Source: Martelella sp. AD-3
GTDB taxonomy: Bacteria; Pseudomonadota; Alphaproteobacteria; Rhizobiales; Rhizobiaceae
Assembly: GCF_001578105.1 (NCBI RefSeq)
Contig: NZ_CP014275.1
Location: 3,662,501-3,726,500, forward strand
Reading direction: 5' to 3'
Length of the DNA: 64,000 nt
In this document: in pieces, positions 17,351 through 26,259 of the stretch
Layout of the letters: each line of letters opens with the position of its first letter
How positions within the stretch are numbered: the stretch's first letter is position 1
Made by a program: the position numbers and the translations under genes
The notes under the pieces: model-generated
The model's database searches: none
The model's input: the letters and a program-made list of their open reading frames with translations, nothing else
Told to the model about the DNA's origin: nothing

Positions 17351-19465
17351 ATGAATCAAATTCAAAACCTTAACGACGACGACGAAATTGACCTCGGAAA
17401 ACTCTTTCAGGTCTTCTGGCGCGGCAAGTTCATCATTGCATTTGTGACCGCCATTTTTGCGGGCTTCGGCGTTTATTACGCGATTATGCTGACGACGCCG
17501 ATCTACAGCGCCAACTCCGTCGTGATGCTGAACAGCCAGTCGGAGCAGATCGTTGATCTGCCCAGTGTCCTGAGCCAGCTGACAAACGACGAAACGGTGG
17601 TTCAGACCGAGATCGAAGTCATGCGGTCCCGCATTCTTGTCGGCAAGGTGGTCGATGAGCTCGATCTCATGTCCGACCCGGAATTCAACACGACGCTGCA
17701 GGAGCCGGACCTGGCGGACCGGATAAAGGATGCGATCACGTCATTCCTGCCGGCCGGGAACAACCTCGGGGCCGATGAGGAGATCCTCTCCGAAAGCCTT
17801 CTGAGAGACCAGGTGATCGATCATGTTCTGGAAAGCTATTCGGTTCTGGTCGTGCCCAACACCACGGCGTTCAGGATAACGGCCCGCACCGAAGAGCCGG
17901 AAAAGTCGGCCCGGCTCGCCGATGCCGTGGCCGAACAATATGTTCAGAGCCAGATTGACGTCAAACGCGACGCGACCATGCAGGCGATCGACTGGTTGAG
18001 TGACCAGGTGAGCGAGTTGAGGCTGAGCCTCCAGAAATCGGAGAACGCCGTCAAGGAGTTCAAGACGAATACGCCGATGATCTCGCCTGACGTCCTGTCC
18101 GGCCTCGAGCGGCAGCTGAGATCATTGCGCGATCGGATTCAAGCGACGTCACGCGATGCCGAGGAGGCAAGTCAGTTTCTCGCCCAGGTCTCTTCGGCTG
18201 AAACCTATCCCGAAAAGGCAGCCATCGCTGACAACAGCCTGCTCGACGGTCTCGCGGTCCGGGCACAGACCGACCCCGATGCGGCCCGCCGTTTCGATGC
18301 CCAGTTCGCTTCGCTGGTCGAGCGCGCCCGGCGCTCCGTTTCGGAAGCGGATTCCCAGCTCAACACGCTGCGCACATCTGAAAGCATTCTGGAAGAGAAG
18401 ATCCAGACCGAAAGCGAGGCTTTCGTTGAACTGGAACAGCTGACGCGCGAGGCGGAAGCCAATCGCACGCTTTATGAGTATTTTCTCGCCAGGCTGAAGG
18501 AGACTTCGGCACAGCAAGGCATCCAGCAATCCGATAGCCGGATCCTGTCCTATGCCGTCGTGCCGCTGGAGCCATCCCAGCCGAACAAGAAGCTGATCGT
18601 GCTGATGAGCACGTTTTTGGGCTTCGCCCTCGGAAGCGGCATCGTGCTTCTGCTCGAACTGCGCAAGCGGACCTTCCGCTCTTCCCAGGAACTGGAACAG
18701 TTCACGGGCATACGCGTGACCGGGCAGATACCGCTGATCGCCAGCCGCAACAGGAAGGGCGTGCTCAGCTACGTTCTGGAAAACCCCACATCACCCGTTA
18801 CCGAGGCCATTCGCAACCTGAGAACGTCGGTGCTGCTCGGCAATATTGACCAGCCGCCCAAGCTTCTCATGACGACCTCTTCGATACCGGGCGAAGGCAA
18901 AACGACCATCGCGGCCTCTCTCGCGCTGAATTTTGTCGGCATGGGCAAGAGCGTTCTCCTCATTGAGGGCGACCTGCGCCGGCGTTCACTCGAACAGTAT
19001 TTCGGCAAAAACAACAGCGGCACCGGCCTGATCTCCGCCCTTACCGGAGACACAAGCCTAAAGGACGCCGTTTCGCACCGTGCGGAATACGGGATCGACA
19101 TACTCTTCGGCGAAAAGACGGAGGCAAATGCGGCCGACATTTTGACCTCGGGAAGCATGCAAAGGCTCCTGGCGGAAGCGCGGGAGGCATATGACATCGT
19201 CATCATTGACACGCCTCCCGTCCTGATCGTGCCCGATGCCCGTGTCGTCAGCCAGTTCGTCGATGCCGTCCTGTTCGTCGTGAAGTGGGATTCGACCCAT
19301 CACCAGCAGGTCGAGGAAGCCATGAGCCTGTTCTCGCGCGACGTGATCGGCGGCCTTGTCCTCAACCAGATCGACCCGAAAGGCTTCAAGCGCTATGGCT
19401 ATAGTTATGGCTACGGTTACGGCTATGCCGCCAATTATGGCGACGACTACTACAAGGCCGACTAG
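17351..19465 (+). CDS. Wzc-type polysaccharide co-polymerase / tyrosine autokinase
   Basis: This 704-residue inner-membrane protein joins a Wzz domain to a cytoplasmic bacterial tyrosine kinase and controls chain length or export of a surface polysaccharide. A first membrane segment (about residues 25-50) is followed by a long periplasmic coiled-coil part, a PLEPSQPNKK segment and a second membrane segment (about 415-437), then the kinase. The kinase shows Walker A SSIPGEGKTT (about 510-519), Walker A' LLIEGDLRRR and Walker B IVIIDTPPV. The C-terminus is a tyrosine cluster with ten Tyr in the last 22 residues. I used ATG 17351; TTG 17330 is an alternative. No glycosyltransferases or Wza-like gene lie nearby. 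The TAG stop lies inside an intergenic repeat. Confidence 0.92.
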   Translation: MNQIQNLNDDDEIDLGKLFQVFWRGKFIIAFVTAIFAGFGVYYAIMLTTPIYSANSVVMLNSQSEQIVDLPSVLSQLTNDETVVQTEIEVMRSRILVGKVVDELDLMSDPEFNTTLQEPDLADRIKDAITSFLPAGNNLGADEEILSESLLRDQVIDHVLESYSVLVVPNTTAFRITARTEEPEKSARLADAVAEQYVQSQIDVKRDATMQAIDWLSDQVSELRLSLQKSENAVKEFKTNTPMISPDVLSGLERQLRSLRDRIQATSRDAEEASQFLAQVSSAETYPEKAAIADNSLLDGLAVRAQTDPDAARRFDAQFASLVERARRSVSEADSQLNTLRTSESILEEKIQTESEAFVELEQLTREAEANRTLYEYFLARLKETSAQQGIQQSDSRILSYAVVPLEPSQPNKKLIVLMSTFLGFALGSGIVLLLELRKRTFRSSQELEQFTGIRVTGQIPLIASRNRKGVLSYVLENPTSPVTEAIRNLRTSVLLGNIDQPPKLLMTTSSIPGEGKTTIAASLALNFVGMGKSVLLIEGDLRRRSLEQYFGKNNSGTGLISALTGDTSLKDAVSHRAEYGIDILFGEKTEANAADILTSGSMQRLLAEAREAYDIVIIDTPPVLIVPDARVVSQFVDAVLFVVKWDSTHHQQVEEAMSLFSRDVIGGLVLNQIDPKGFKRYGYSYGYGYGYAANYGDDYYKAD

Positions 19466-19567
19466 AGCGGTTCCGCCTTTGGTGGAAACGCGAATCCGCT
19501 CTATTTGCTTGTTTTGACGCATTTTCCCGAACGTCAGATGTTTTCATCTGACCGCAAAATGCTCTAG
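19462..19567. repeat. Intergenic palindromic repeat overlapping the autokinase stop
   Basis: A 106-base element is bounded by CTAGAGC (19462-19468) and GCTCTAG (19561-19567) as inverted ends. The left half contains AGAGCGGTT and AATCCGCTCT as hairpin arms. The right half contains GTCAGATG and CATCTGAC as a second hairpin. Two-hairpin elements with CTAGAGC ends are frequent between rhizobial genes, and this one is a different subtype from those at 9969 and 40703. It may also act as transcript end. Confidence 0.7.
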
Positions 19568-19750
19568 TCAAGCCTGACCGGCGCGGAAAAAGCCTGAGCC
19601 GCGCGTCCCGCCTGCAGGCGAAACGGGACGGCTCGGGACGGGACCGGTGACCGGACTTCTGACCGCCTGCGGAAGGGACTGGCTAGCCCACCCCTTCACC
19701 CAGGGTTTCTCGAGGTGGCGCAACGCGCCGGCCGCTGCAGTAAGGCGCAC

Positions 19751-21532
19751 TCACATCGGGAAGAAGAGGCCGATCGCGAAGACGGACGTCAGGCCGACGA
19801 TGATGTTCATCGGGATTCCCATCTTCAGGAAGTCGCTGAACCGGTAGTTGCCCGCGCCGTAGACAAGCGTATTGGTCTGGTAGCCGATCGGCGTCGCAAA
19901 GCTTGCGCTGGCGGAGAACATGACGGCGACGACAAAAGGCCGGGGGTCTAGACCAAGCTGGGTGGCGAGCGCAATGACAACCGGCGTGTAGACAACCGCG
20001 ACGGCATTGTTGGTGACGGTTTCCGTCAGCACGGAGCCAACGAAATAGACCGCCAGCAGCATCAGCATCGGCGACAGGTTTTCCAGCCACGGCTTCAGCA
20101 TGCGCACGACGAGTTCCACGGCGCCGCTGTTTTCCAGGCCGGCGCCGACGATCAGCATCGCGAAGATCAGGACGAGAATGGATCCGTCGATGGTCTGCCA
20201 GGCTTCGTCGCTGTCAATGCAGCGCAGCGCAAGGATGACTGCGACGCCCAGAAGGGCGAGAATCCCGATCGGCAGGACGTTGAATGCGGCAAGGCTGACG
20301 ATGCCGGCCAGGGTCAGGACGGCAATCGGCGCCTGTCGCCGCCGGAAGGCGCGGCCGCCGGGTTCCGTAACCGAAACGACGTCCCCCACCCTCGACAAGT
20401 CGCCGAATCCTTCCGACGTGCCTTCAAGAAGAAGCTTGTCGGCCGGGCGCAACTGAACGTTGGGCAGGTCCGGCCCTGCCACATGGCTGGCTCGATAGGC
20501 GCCGAGGACGCGCATGCCGGCACGCCGCCCGAGAGCGAGATCCGCAATGCGCCTGCCCGAGCTTCTGCGTGAAGGCGACACGATGACCTCTGCCACACGA
20601 ATTTCGGCATCGGGTTCCAACAGAACCGATCGCCGCAGGCCGACCTGCAGGCCGGCCAGTTCCTCGAAGGTCAGGAGCTCGGATGTCGGGGCGATGAGGA
20701 TCACGGCGTCGCCCTCCTGAAGGATGTGTTCGGGGAGATCGCTTCGTTCGATCTCGCTTCCGCGCCTTATGCCCGTCACCCGGATGCCGGAACGCTGAAA
20801 ATCACTGACCTCGGACAGTCGTTTGCCGACCCCGGCATAATCGGACAGCACGGTGACCTCGGACAGAAACGGCGTCTCTTCATTGCCCACAGTCTGATCC
20901 GTATCCCGGTGCGGCAGCAGGAATTTGCCGAGGACAAAGACGGACACGCCGCCCACGATCGCCGAGATGACGCCGACCGGCGCGATCTCGAAAATCGAGA
21001 AAGCATCCAGTCCGTTCTGCTGCGCCACCCCGGCGACGAGAAGATTTGTCGACGTGCCGATCAATGTACAGGTCCCGCCGAGTATCGCCGTGTAGGAGAG
21101 CGGTATCAGCAATCGCGTGGGCGCCATGCTCAGACTGGCCGCCAGGCGGACGACAACCGGAATGAGAACAAGAACAACCGGCGTGCTGTTCATGAAGGCG
21201 GAAGCCGATGCCGCGATGATGATGAAGATCACAATGGCAAGGGCGGGGTGTGATTTGGCCCGTTCCACAATGAAGTCCGCGAGGGCATCCAGCACGCCGG
21301 TGCGCAGCAAAGCCCCGGAAACCACAAACATCGCCCCGATCGTGATCGGAGCAGAGCTTGAAAACACGGCCATCACATCATCCGCCGGCACAAGGCCAAG
21401 GACGATGAACAGCGCCGCGCCGATGACGGCGGTCACATCGGGAGGGTATTTTTCGATCGTGAAGGCGGCGAAAAGAAGCGCCAGAAGCACAAGCGCCGCG
21501 ATGGCAGGGGAAACGCCGATGAGCGCGATCAT
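19751..21532 (-). CDS. SLC13-family permease with central TrkA-C (RCK_C) domains
   Basis: This 593-residue inner-membrane protein has the CitMHS/SLC13 layout: an N-terminal membrane half (about residues 1-205) with SAFMNSTPVVLVLIPVV and GGTCTLIGTSTNLLVAG, a soluble middle (about 210-395) with two RCK_C-like repeats such as GDAVILIAPTSELLTFEELAGL, then a second membrane half with ETVTNNAVAVVYTPVVIA and ASFATPIGYQTNTLVYG. The two SNT-like motifs suit sodium-coupled uptake of an anion such as sulfate or a dicarboxylate; YfbS/SLT-type sulfate permeases share this layout. GGAAAG precedes the ATG. The ion is not deducible. It converges on the autokinase gene. Confidence 0.88.
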   Translation of the reverse strand: MIALIGVSPAIAALVLLALLFAAFTIEKYPPDVTAVIGAALFIVLGLVPADDVMAVFSSSAPITIGAMFVVSGALLRTGVLDALADFIVERAKSHPALAIVIFIIIAASASAFMNSTPVVLVLIPVVVRLAASLSMAPTRLLIPLSYTAILGGTCTLIGTSTNLLVAGVAQQNGLDAFSIFEIAPVGVISAIVGGVSVFVLGKFLLPHRDTDQTVGNEETPFLSEVTVLSDYAGVGKRLSEVSDFQRSGIRVTGIRRGSEIERSDLPEHILQEGDAVILIAPTSELLTFEELAGLQVGLRRSVLLEPDAEIRVAEVIVSPSRRSSGRRIADLALGRRAGMRVLGAYRASHVAGPDLPNVQLRPADKLLLEGTSEGFGDLSRVGDVVSVTEPGGRAFRRRQAPIAVLTLAGIVSLAAFNVLPIGILALLGVAVILALRCIDSDEAWQTIDGSILVLIFAMLIVGAGLENSGAVELVVRMLKPWLENLSPMLMLLAVYFVGSVLTETVTNNAVAVVYTPVVIALATQLGLDPRPFVVAVMFSASASFATPIGYQTNTLVYGAGNYRFSDFLKMGIPMNIIVGLTSVFAIGLFFPM

Positions 21533-22084
21533 AACTTTCCGTTCCGCTTTCCGGCCTTAAAGCAAATGTTGATATTCATTCCCTCGCTCCCGAGGTGCTG
21601 GCGATCTCGGAAGTGACAAACGGCCCGCCTGCGAACGATCGTCGCCGCCCCGCGGGATGAACAAAGCTGCGGCGTGTCCGTTTTAATCGGCCTGTCGCAT
21701 GAACACAATCGTGAAACAACGTCGCTGCCGGGCGGCCGGTTCCGAACGGCCGCTTGCCGAACGGTGCGACCTGGGCACTCGCCTTCATTCTCCCCGAGCG
21801 GACGGAAACCCGCATTCTCCAACCTTCTGCCTGAGCCGCCGGCCTCGGCGAACCATGCGGCGAGTGCCGGCCGTGAGCATCCGCTGGAGCAAAGGCAATT
21901 CCAGGCGGCTCGCTTCGCCGGCCGTATGCGCGCGACGATCTGCCGCCCGGAATGCGAGCCCGGGGATGCTGCCGCCGTTTCCGCTCCGGAGGCCGGCAGG
22001 AGCGGCAGGCCCGTCGGCGTTTGACCATGCCAAGAATCCTGATATGAAACTTTTCTGACAACGGCCTTCCAGCAGTGAACACCC
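21533..22084. other. Gene-free divergent gap
   Basis: These 552 bases lie between the divergent SLC13 and ArsR-like genes. Several open frames run through both strands, but none has a family signature or a convincing ribosome-binding site, and all show the arginine/alanine-rich composition of spurious GC-rich frames. I recognise no repeat or promoter with confidence. Confidence 0.4.
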
Positions 22085-23011
22085 ATGCCAAGAAATTTCC
22101 TCGTCGTCGATCCTGAAAAGGATTTCCAGGTCATCAAGGGGCTGGCCGCGCCCGCGCGCATCGCCGTTCTCAAACTGTTGCGTCGCAAGGGCGCGCTCAA
22201 TGTGAAGGAGATCGGCGAAAGCCTGGACCTGCCGCAGTCAACGGTCTCCCTCAGCGTGCAATTGCTGGAAGAGGCCGGGCTGATCCGCACGGAAAGCCAG
22301 CGGGCGCGCAAGGGAAGCCAGAAGCTTTGCACCAATATTTACGACGAGATCGCCATCGTTTTCGGCGAGGCGGCGGAAGAGCGCCGCGAGGACGGTATCG
22401 AGGTGTCGATGCCAGTCGGCCTCTACACCGCTTTCGACGTCAGCGCGCCATGCGGGCTCTGCACCGACGAGAGCATTATCGGGCTGCTCGACGTGCCCGA
22501 TTCGTTTCTCGATCCGGCGCGCATGAAGGCCGGGCTGATCTGGTTCACCCGCGGCACCGTGGAATACCAGTTTCCCAATAATGCCCGGCTCGCGAACCTT
22601 GATGTCACGGAGATCGAGTTCTCGATGGAACTCTCCTCCGAAACGCCGGGGACGAACCCGGACTGGCCCTCCGATATCACGATCACCGTCAACGGCATCG
22701 ACATCGGCCACTGGACATCGCCGGGCGACTACGGGGACCGCCGCGGCTCGTTCACGCCGGACTGGTGGAAGCTGAAGGGCTCGCAATACGGCATGCTGAA
22801 GCGCTTCCGCGTCTCCGGCTCCGGATCCTATGTCGACGGAATCAGGATATCCGATGTCTGCCTCGCCGACCTTCAGCTTGACCGGCACCACTCGATCCGC
22901 CTGTCGATCAGCGTGCGCGAGGACGCCCGCCATCCCGGCGGGGTCAACATCTTCGGCAAGGGTTTCGGCAATTACGACCAGGACATCGTCCTGCGCATGA
23001 CCACCCAATAG
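22085..23011 (+). CDS. ArsR-like winged-helix regulator with long C-terminal domain
   Basis: This 308-residue protein begins with an ArsR-type winged helix (about residues 12-95: VIKGLAAPARIAVLKLLRRKG, then LDLPQSTVSLSVQLLEEAGLI). It lacks the usual metal-site cysteines in the recognition helix. The remaining 210 residues are rich in aromatic and beta-prone segments (for example GLIWFTRGTVEYQFPNNARL) and look like a ligand-binding sensor, far longer than standard ArsR proteins. It is followed by the arabinofuranosidase gene, so it plausibly senses an arabinose-containing sugar and controls abfA and the ABC transporter. That role is inference from position. Confidence 0.8.
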   Translation: MPRNFLVVDPEKDFQVIKGLAAPARIAVLKLLRRKGALNVKEIGESLDLPQSTVSLSVQLLEEAGLIRTESQRARKGSQKLCTNIYDEIAIVFGEAAEERREDGIEVSMPVGLYTAFDVSAPCGLCTDESIIGLLDVPDSFLDPARMKAGLIWFTRGTVEYQFPNNARLANLDVTEIEFSMELSSETPGTNPDWPSDITITVNGIDIGHWTSPGDYGDRRGSFTPDWWKLKGSQYGMLKRFRVSGSGSYVDGIRISDVCLADLQLDRHHSIRLSISVREDARHPGGVNIFGKGFGNYDQDIVLRMTTQ

Positions 23012-23059
23012 AAGGCCGGAAAATTACGCCCGGAAAACATCCGCCCGGCAAAAATCGGC

Positions 23060-23113
23060 TTGACGAACGTTTCGATCAGGTCTTTATTATCCATAAATAT
23101 TGGTTTATACCAA
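23060..23113 (+). promoter_or_regulatory. Candidate abfA promoter and operator
   Basis: TTGACG (23060-23065) and TTTATT (23083-23088) sit 17 bases apart and resemble -35 and -10 boxes. TTGGT-TTAT-ACCAA (23100-23113) is a perfect inverted repeat just downstream, where a repressor would block initiation. The local AT-rich tract stands out from its surroundings. The abfA start is at 23138. Confidence 0.5.
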
Positions 23114-23137
23114 GAATTAAATTGCGGAGGAGATACC

Positions 23138-24646
23138 ATGCAGGCCCGCGTTACCGCGCACAAGAACTTCACCATTTCCACGATCGATCCACGCCTCTAT
23201 GGCTCGTTCCTCGAGCATCTCGGACGCGCAGTATACACCGGCATCTATGAGCCTGAACATCCCACCGCAGACGAAAACGGCATGCGCCGCGACGTCATCG
23301 ATCTCGTGCGTCAGCTCGACACGCCGATCTGCCGCTATCCCGGCGGCAATTTCGTCTCGGCCTATAACTGGGAGGACGGGATCGGACCCCAGAGCGAGCG
23401 CCCCACGCGGCTCGATCTCGCCTGGCGGACAGCGGAATCCAACCAGGTCGGCATTCACGAATTCGCCCGATGGGCCGAGGCCGCCAACACCGAAATGATG
23501 CTGGCCGTCAATCTCGGCTCGCGCGGCCTCGACGCCGCCCGTAACTTTGTCGAATATGTCAACCATCCGGGCGGCACCTATTGGTCGGACCTGCGCCGCA
23601 AGAACGGTCAGGCCGACCCCTGGAACGTCAAGCTCTGGTGCCTCGGAAACGAAATGGATGGTCCCTGGCAGGTCGGCCACAAATCGGCGGCCGAATATGG
23701 CCATCTCGCCAATGAGACCGCCAAGGCGATCCGGTCTTTCGATGACAAGCTCGAACTGGTCGTCTGCGGCTCCTCCCATTCAGACATGCCGACCTTCCCG
23801 CAATGGGAGGCGACGGTTCTCGACGAGAGCTATGACCAGGTCGATTATATCTCGCTGCACATGTATTTCATGAACTACGAGAAGAACACGCGCGAGTATC
23901 TCGCGCTTCCGGAAAAGCTCGACCGCTATATCGGTTCAGTCAGCGGTGTGATCGACTATATCAAGGCGAAGAAACGCTCGAAGAAAGATGTGAAAATATC
24001 TTTCGATGAGTGGAATGTCTGGTATCATGAGCGGGAAGCAGACGAAAAACGCATGAAGGAATGGGACTGGCCGCACGCGCCGGTGCTGCTTGAGGATGTC
24101 TACAATTTCGAGGACGTTCTTCAGGTCGGATGCATCCTCAATACCTTCATCCGGCGCTCCGATGTCGTGCGCATCGCCTGCATCGCCCAGCTCGTGAACG
24201 TGATCGCGCCGATCATGACGGAGCCGGGCGGCGCGGCCTGGAAGCAGACGATCTATTATCCCTTCCAGTTTGCCTCCTGTTTCGGCAGGGGCACGGCGCT
24301 CGCTCTCGATGTCGACTGCGCGCGCTACAATGCCGATGTTGCTGCCGATGTCTCCTACCTCGACATTGCGGGCGTCCATGACGACGACGCGGGCACGCTG
24401 ACCTTCTTCGCCGTCAACCGCAATGGGGAAGAGCCGATGACCATCGACCTGGCGCTGGAACGGTTCGGCGAAGCCAAATCTGTCGAGCACACGCTGATCA
24501 AGCACGAGAATCTCGAGGCGGCGAACACGAAGGACAATCCGGAGAACGTGAAGCCGGTGAAACAGGATGGCGCGACCCTGACGAATGGCAGGGTCTCGTT
24601 GACGGTGCCGCCCTATTCCTACTCGATGATCCGTGTGACGCTTTAG
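23138..24646 (+). CDS. abfA: Alpha-L-arabinofuranosidase (GH51)
   Basis: This 502-residue glycosidase releases terminal alpha-L-arabinofuranose from arabinan and arabinoxylan fragments. There is no signal peptide, so it acts in the cytoplasm on imported oligosaccharides. The acid/base Glu172 lies in LGNEMDGPW and the nucleophile Glu291 in SFDEWNVWY, matching Glu175 and Glu294 of the Geobacillus enzyme. The N-terminal strand STIDPRLYGSFLEHLGRAVY and CRYPGGNFVSAYNWEDGIGP are family features, and the C-terminal beta domain is present. The ATG at 23138 follows GGAGGAG. The downstream ABC transporter genes are probably in the same regulon. Confidence 0.95.
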   Translation: MQARVTAHKNFTISTIDPRLYGSFLEHLGRAVYTGIYEPEHPTADENGMRRDVIDLVRQLDTPICRYPGGNFVSAYNWEDGIGPQSERPTRLDLAWRTAESNQVGIHEFARWAEAANTEMMLAVNLGSRGLDAARNFVEYVNHPGGTYWSDLRRKNGQADPWNVKLWCLGNEMDGPWQVGHKSAAEYGHLANETAKAIRSFDDKLELVVCGSSHSDMPTFPQWEATVLDESYDQVDYISLHMYFMNYEKNTREYLALPEKLDRYIGSVSGVIDYIKAKKRSKKDVKISFDEWNVWYHEREADEKRMKEWDWPHAPVLLEDVYNFEDVLQVGCILNTFIRRSDVVRIACIAQLVNVIAPIMTEPGGAAWKQTIYYPFQFASCFGRGTALALDVDCARYNADVAADVSYLDIAGVHDDDAGTLTFFAVNRNGEEPMTIDLALERFGEAKSVEHTLIKHENLEAANTKDNPENVKPVKQDGATLTNGRVSLTVPPYSYSMIRVTL

Positions 24647-24914
24647 GCAAGGGCGGACTGGCGGGATGCGGCCCCGCGCGGCATCCCCGAAGCGCATCCG
24701 GCGTGACCGGGTGCCTCGGAAAGGTGAAGGCCGGAGGCGTTCGGCGGCTCGGACCGGGCGGCGTCCCGACCGCCAGGAGAACTGAGAATGCGCTTGGCCG
24801 TCATCATGCCGGCATTGGCGTGGCGGCGCCCGGCAGACGCATTGCACGGGATGCGATGCGTCGGAGTTTTCAACCGTGCGGCGGGAGGCCGCATTGAAAA
24901 GTGAGGAGAAGAAA

Positions 24915-26192
24915 ATGTCGAAAATGCTTGGTGTGGCTTCGGGTGCGATCATCGCGGCGGCGGTGCTGGCCGGCCCGGTTCAGGCCCAGGAAACAGTGTC
25001 GTGGTGGGATTTCCTTTCCGGCGGCGACGGCATTCGCATGAAGCAGCTGATCTCCGATTTCAATGCCGACCACGAAGGCGAGATCACCATCGATGCGACC
25101 ACGCTGGAATGGGGCACCCCGTTCTACTCGAAGGTCCGGACCTCGGCGGCGATCGGCGAAGGCCCCGATATCATGACCTACCACGCAAGCCGCATTCCGC
25201 TGGCCGTCAGTCAGGGCATCCTTCAGGAAATCACGCCGGACGACTGGTCGGCAATGGGCCTCTCCGAGGCCGATTATGCCCCTTCGACCTGGGACGCGGT
25301 GACCGTGGACGGCAAGCAGTACGCCGTTCCCTTCGACACGCACCCGATCGTCCTCTATTATAACAAGGACGCCCTCGCGGCGGCCGGGCTTCTGAGCGAG
25401 GACGGCAAGCCCATGGGTCTCGATTCCCGCGAAGGCTTCGAAGCCACGCTGAAGGGCCTCAAGGAGGCCGGGTCCGAGTATCCGCTCGCCTCGACCACTG
25501 CGGACGGCACCTTCATGTTCCGCACCATCTATTCCTTCATGGGCCAGCAGGACGGTGAACTGATGACCGACGGCGAGTTCCTCGCCGGAGACAACGCCGA
25601 AAAGCTCGAAAATACGCTCGCGGCGCTGCAGGGCTGGACCAATGAGGGGCTGCAGACGACCTATACCGACTATCCCGCGACCGTCGCCCTGTTCACCTCC
25701 GGCGAATCGCCGTTGATGATCAACGGCGTCTGGGAAGTTCCGACGATGATCGACCTGAAGGATCAGGGAAAACTGTTCGAATGGGGCGCTGTCGAGCTTC
25801 CGGTCATCTTCGACCACCCCTCGACCTATGCGGACAGCCACACCTTCGCGATTCCCGCCAATTCGGGCAAGGAGATGAGCCCGGAGAAGCGGGCTGCCGT
25901 TCTGGAGGTCATTTCGTGGATGGCCCAGAACTCGCTGTTCTGGGCGACCGCTGGCCATATTCCGGCCTACGGACCGGTGACGCAGTCGGACGAGTACCAG
26001 ACCATGGAACCGAACGCGACCTATTCGAGCCTGACGGAAAACATGATCTTTGATCCCAAATCGCCGCTAGCCGGTGTGGCGGGGCCGATCTACGACGTCA
26101 TGTCCACCTATTTCGTGCCGACGCTCAACGGCGAAATGGAACCGGCCGAAGCGGTGGAGGAAATCAAGTACGAGCTGAACGACCTTCAGTAA
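24915..26192 (+). CDS. ABC sugar transporter substrate-binding protein (family 1)
   Basis: This 425-residue periplasmic protein has a signal peptide (MSKMLGVASGAIIAAAVLAG, cleavage near VQA) and the two-lobed family 1 fold, with ETVSWWDFLSGGDGIRMKQL, GEGPDIMTYHAS and the YAVPFDTHPIVLYYNKDAL segment of the binding cleft. It delivers sugar to the CUT1 permeases that follow. The neighbouring GH51 enzyme suggests arabino-oligosaccharides as ligand, which is inference. The ATG at 24915 is preceded by GAGGAGAAG. A strong hairpin follows the gene and may stabilise its mRNA. Confidence 0.9.
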   Translation: MSKMLGVASGAIIAAAVLAGPVQAQETVSWWDFLSGGDGIRMKQLISDFNADHEGEITIDATTLEWGTPFYSKVRTSAAIGEGPDIMTYHASRIPLAVSQGILQEITPDDWSAMGLSEADYAPSTWDAVTVDGKQYAVPFDTHPIVLYYNKDALAAAGLLSEDGKPMGLDSREGFEATLKGLKEAGSEYPLASTTADGTFMFRTIYSFMGQQDGELMTDGEFLAGDNAEKLENTLAALQGWTNEGLQTTYTDYPATVALFTSGESPLMINGVWEVPTMIDLKDQGKLFEWGAVELPVIFDHPSTYADSHTFAIPANSGKEMSPEKRAAVLEVISWMAQNSLFWATAGHIPAYGPVTQSDEYQTMEPNATYSSLTENMIFDPKSPLAGVAGPIYDVMSTYFVPTLNGEMEPAEAVEEIKYELNDLQ

Positions 26193-26198
26193 TCACTC

Positions 26199-26228
26199 GG
26201 AACCGCCGGCGACGCCGCCGGCGGTTCC
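26199..26228 (+). terminator. Intercistronic hairpin between receptor and permease genes
   Basis: A perfect 12-bp stem (GGAACCGCCGGC at 26199-26210, GCCGGCGGTTCC at 26217-26228) has a 6-base loop and no T-run. It is probably a partial terminator or mRNA-stabilising hairpin that gives more receptor than permease, as is common in ABC operons. Confidence 0.65.
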
Positions 26229-26259
26229 CACGTCAGCCTAACGTGATCTGAGGCCCCCC

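Noticed and set aside
21529..22335. Minus-strand frames in the gap between SLC13 and ArsR-like genes
   Set aside because: They overlap the ArsR-like gene, are arginine/alanine/serine-rich and match no family I know.
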